From contig JABLYX010000115.1 in assembly GCA_018265615.1 (NCBI GenBank), positions 1 to 5,140 on the forward strand: a stretch of 5,140 nt of DNA, written 5' to 3'. The position numbers and the translations under genes are program-made. Below the pieces are notes generated by a model, which had not been told where the DNA came from, searched no databases, and saw only the letters and a program-made list of their open reading frames with translations. Below, in pieces: positions 5,090-5,140 of this stretch (position 1 is the stretch's first letter; the number at the start of each line of letters is the position of its first letter). This DNA comes from Lentisphaeria bacterium. Its GTDB lineage: Bacteria > Verrucomicrobiota > Lentisphaeria > Victivallales > Victivallaceae.

Positions 5090-5140
5090 GCGCTCATAGC
5101 TCAGTCGGTAGAGCAAATGACTCTTAATCATTGGGTCCTG
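5090..5140 (+). tRNA. tRNA-Lys (anticodon CUU), second tandem copy, cut by window end
   Basis: The first 51 bases match the upstream tRNA-Lys except at two positions, which form a compensatory pair: the second anticodon-stem pair is A-T here (AATGA/TCATT) and G-C in the first copy. The anticodon CTT is at 5123-5125. The T arm and 3' acceptor strand lie beyond the window. With only 14 bases between the genes there is no room for a separate promoter, so the two are probably transcribed together and processed. Confidence 0.92.

Noticed and set aside
4829..5131. Minus-strand open frame containing a repeated KSHLLYRLSYER peptide
   Set aside because: The repeat is the reverse translation of the two tRNA-Lys genes, a familiar artefact in protein databases, not a real protein.

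Overview
The window looks like ordinary bacterial chromosome: GC-rich coding DNA with strong third-position G/C bias, and AT-rich promoters close to the sigma70 consensus. A LacI-family regulator lies next to a non-secreted DUF4091/GH123-like glycoside hydrolase that carries its own LacI-type operators. That mix resembles carbohydrate-degrading Lentisphaerota (Victivallis-like) bacteria or their PVC relatives. This placement is an inference from gene content only; no marker gene is present. I see no phage, transposon, CRISPR or plasmid signature.

Layout, left to right. Positions 1-128 hold no convincing gene, but they contain a strong orphan Shine-Dalgarno/ATG and an imperfect palindrome. A LacI-family repressor gene (129-1163, minus) follows, with a near-consensus promoter and a perfect 12-bp palindrome over its predicted transcription start. 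A divergent intergenic region (1164-1626) follows. On its plus strand, a strong promoter (1289-1317) drives a leader of about 300 nt that folds by eye into a three-way-junction RNA (1431-1559) and then a terminator-like hairpin (1557-1603). The leader runs into a CorA-family divalent-cation transporter gene (1627-2577) in which the signature GMN motif reads GMS. One base after its stop begins a gene for an unrecognised four-helix membrane protein (2579-3184). A monocistronic-looking glycoside hydrolase gene (3265-4911) has its own promoter and two LacI-type TTGCGCAA palindromes. The window ends with an inverted-repeat-rich spacer and two tandem tRNA-Lys(CUU) genes, the second cut off by the window edge.

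Three units can be read. (1) The lacI-type gene is probably autoregulated. (2) The cation transporter and the membrane protein form a tight two-gene operon behind a structured 5' leader. The leader is the best candidate for something undescribed: its three helices, its position between a strong promoter and an ion-transporter start codon, and its mutually exclusive downstream pairings suggest a riboswitch-like or other cis-regulatory RNA. It does not resemble the M-box or yybP-ykoY metal riboswitches as I know them. (3) The hydrolase gene is probably repressed by a LacI-family protein acting at paired sites. Whether that protein is the one encoded here is doubtful, because the palindrome at the lacI promoter has a different core.
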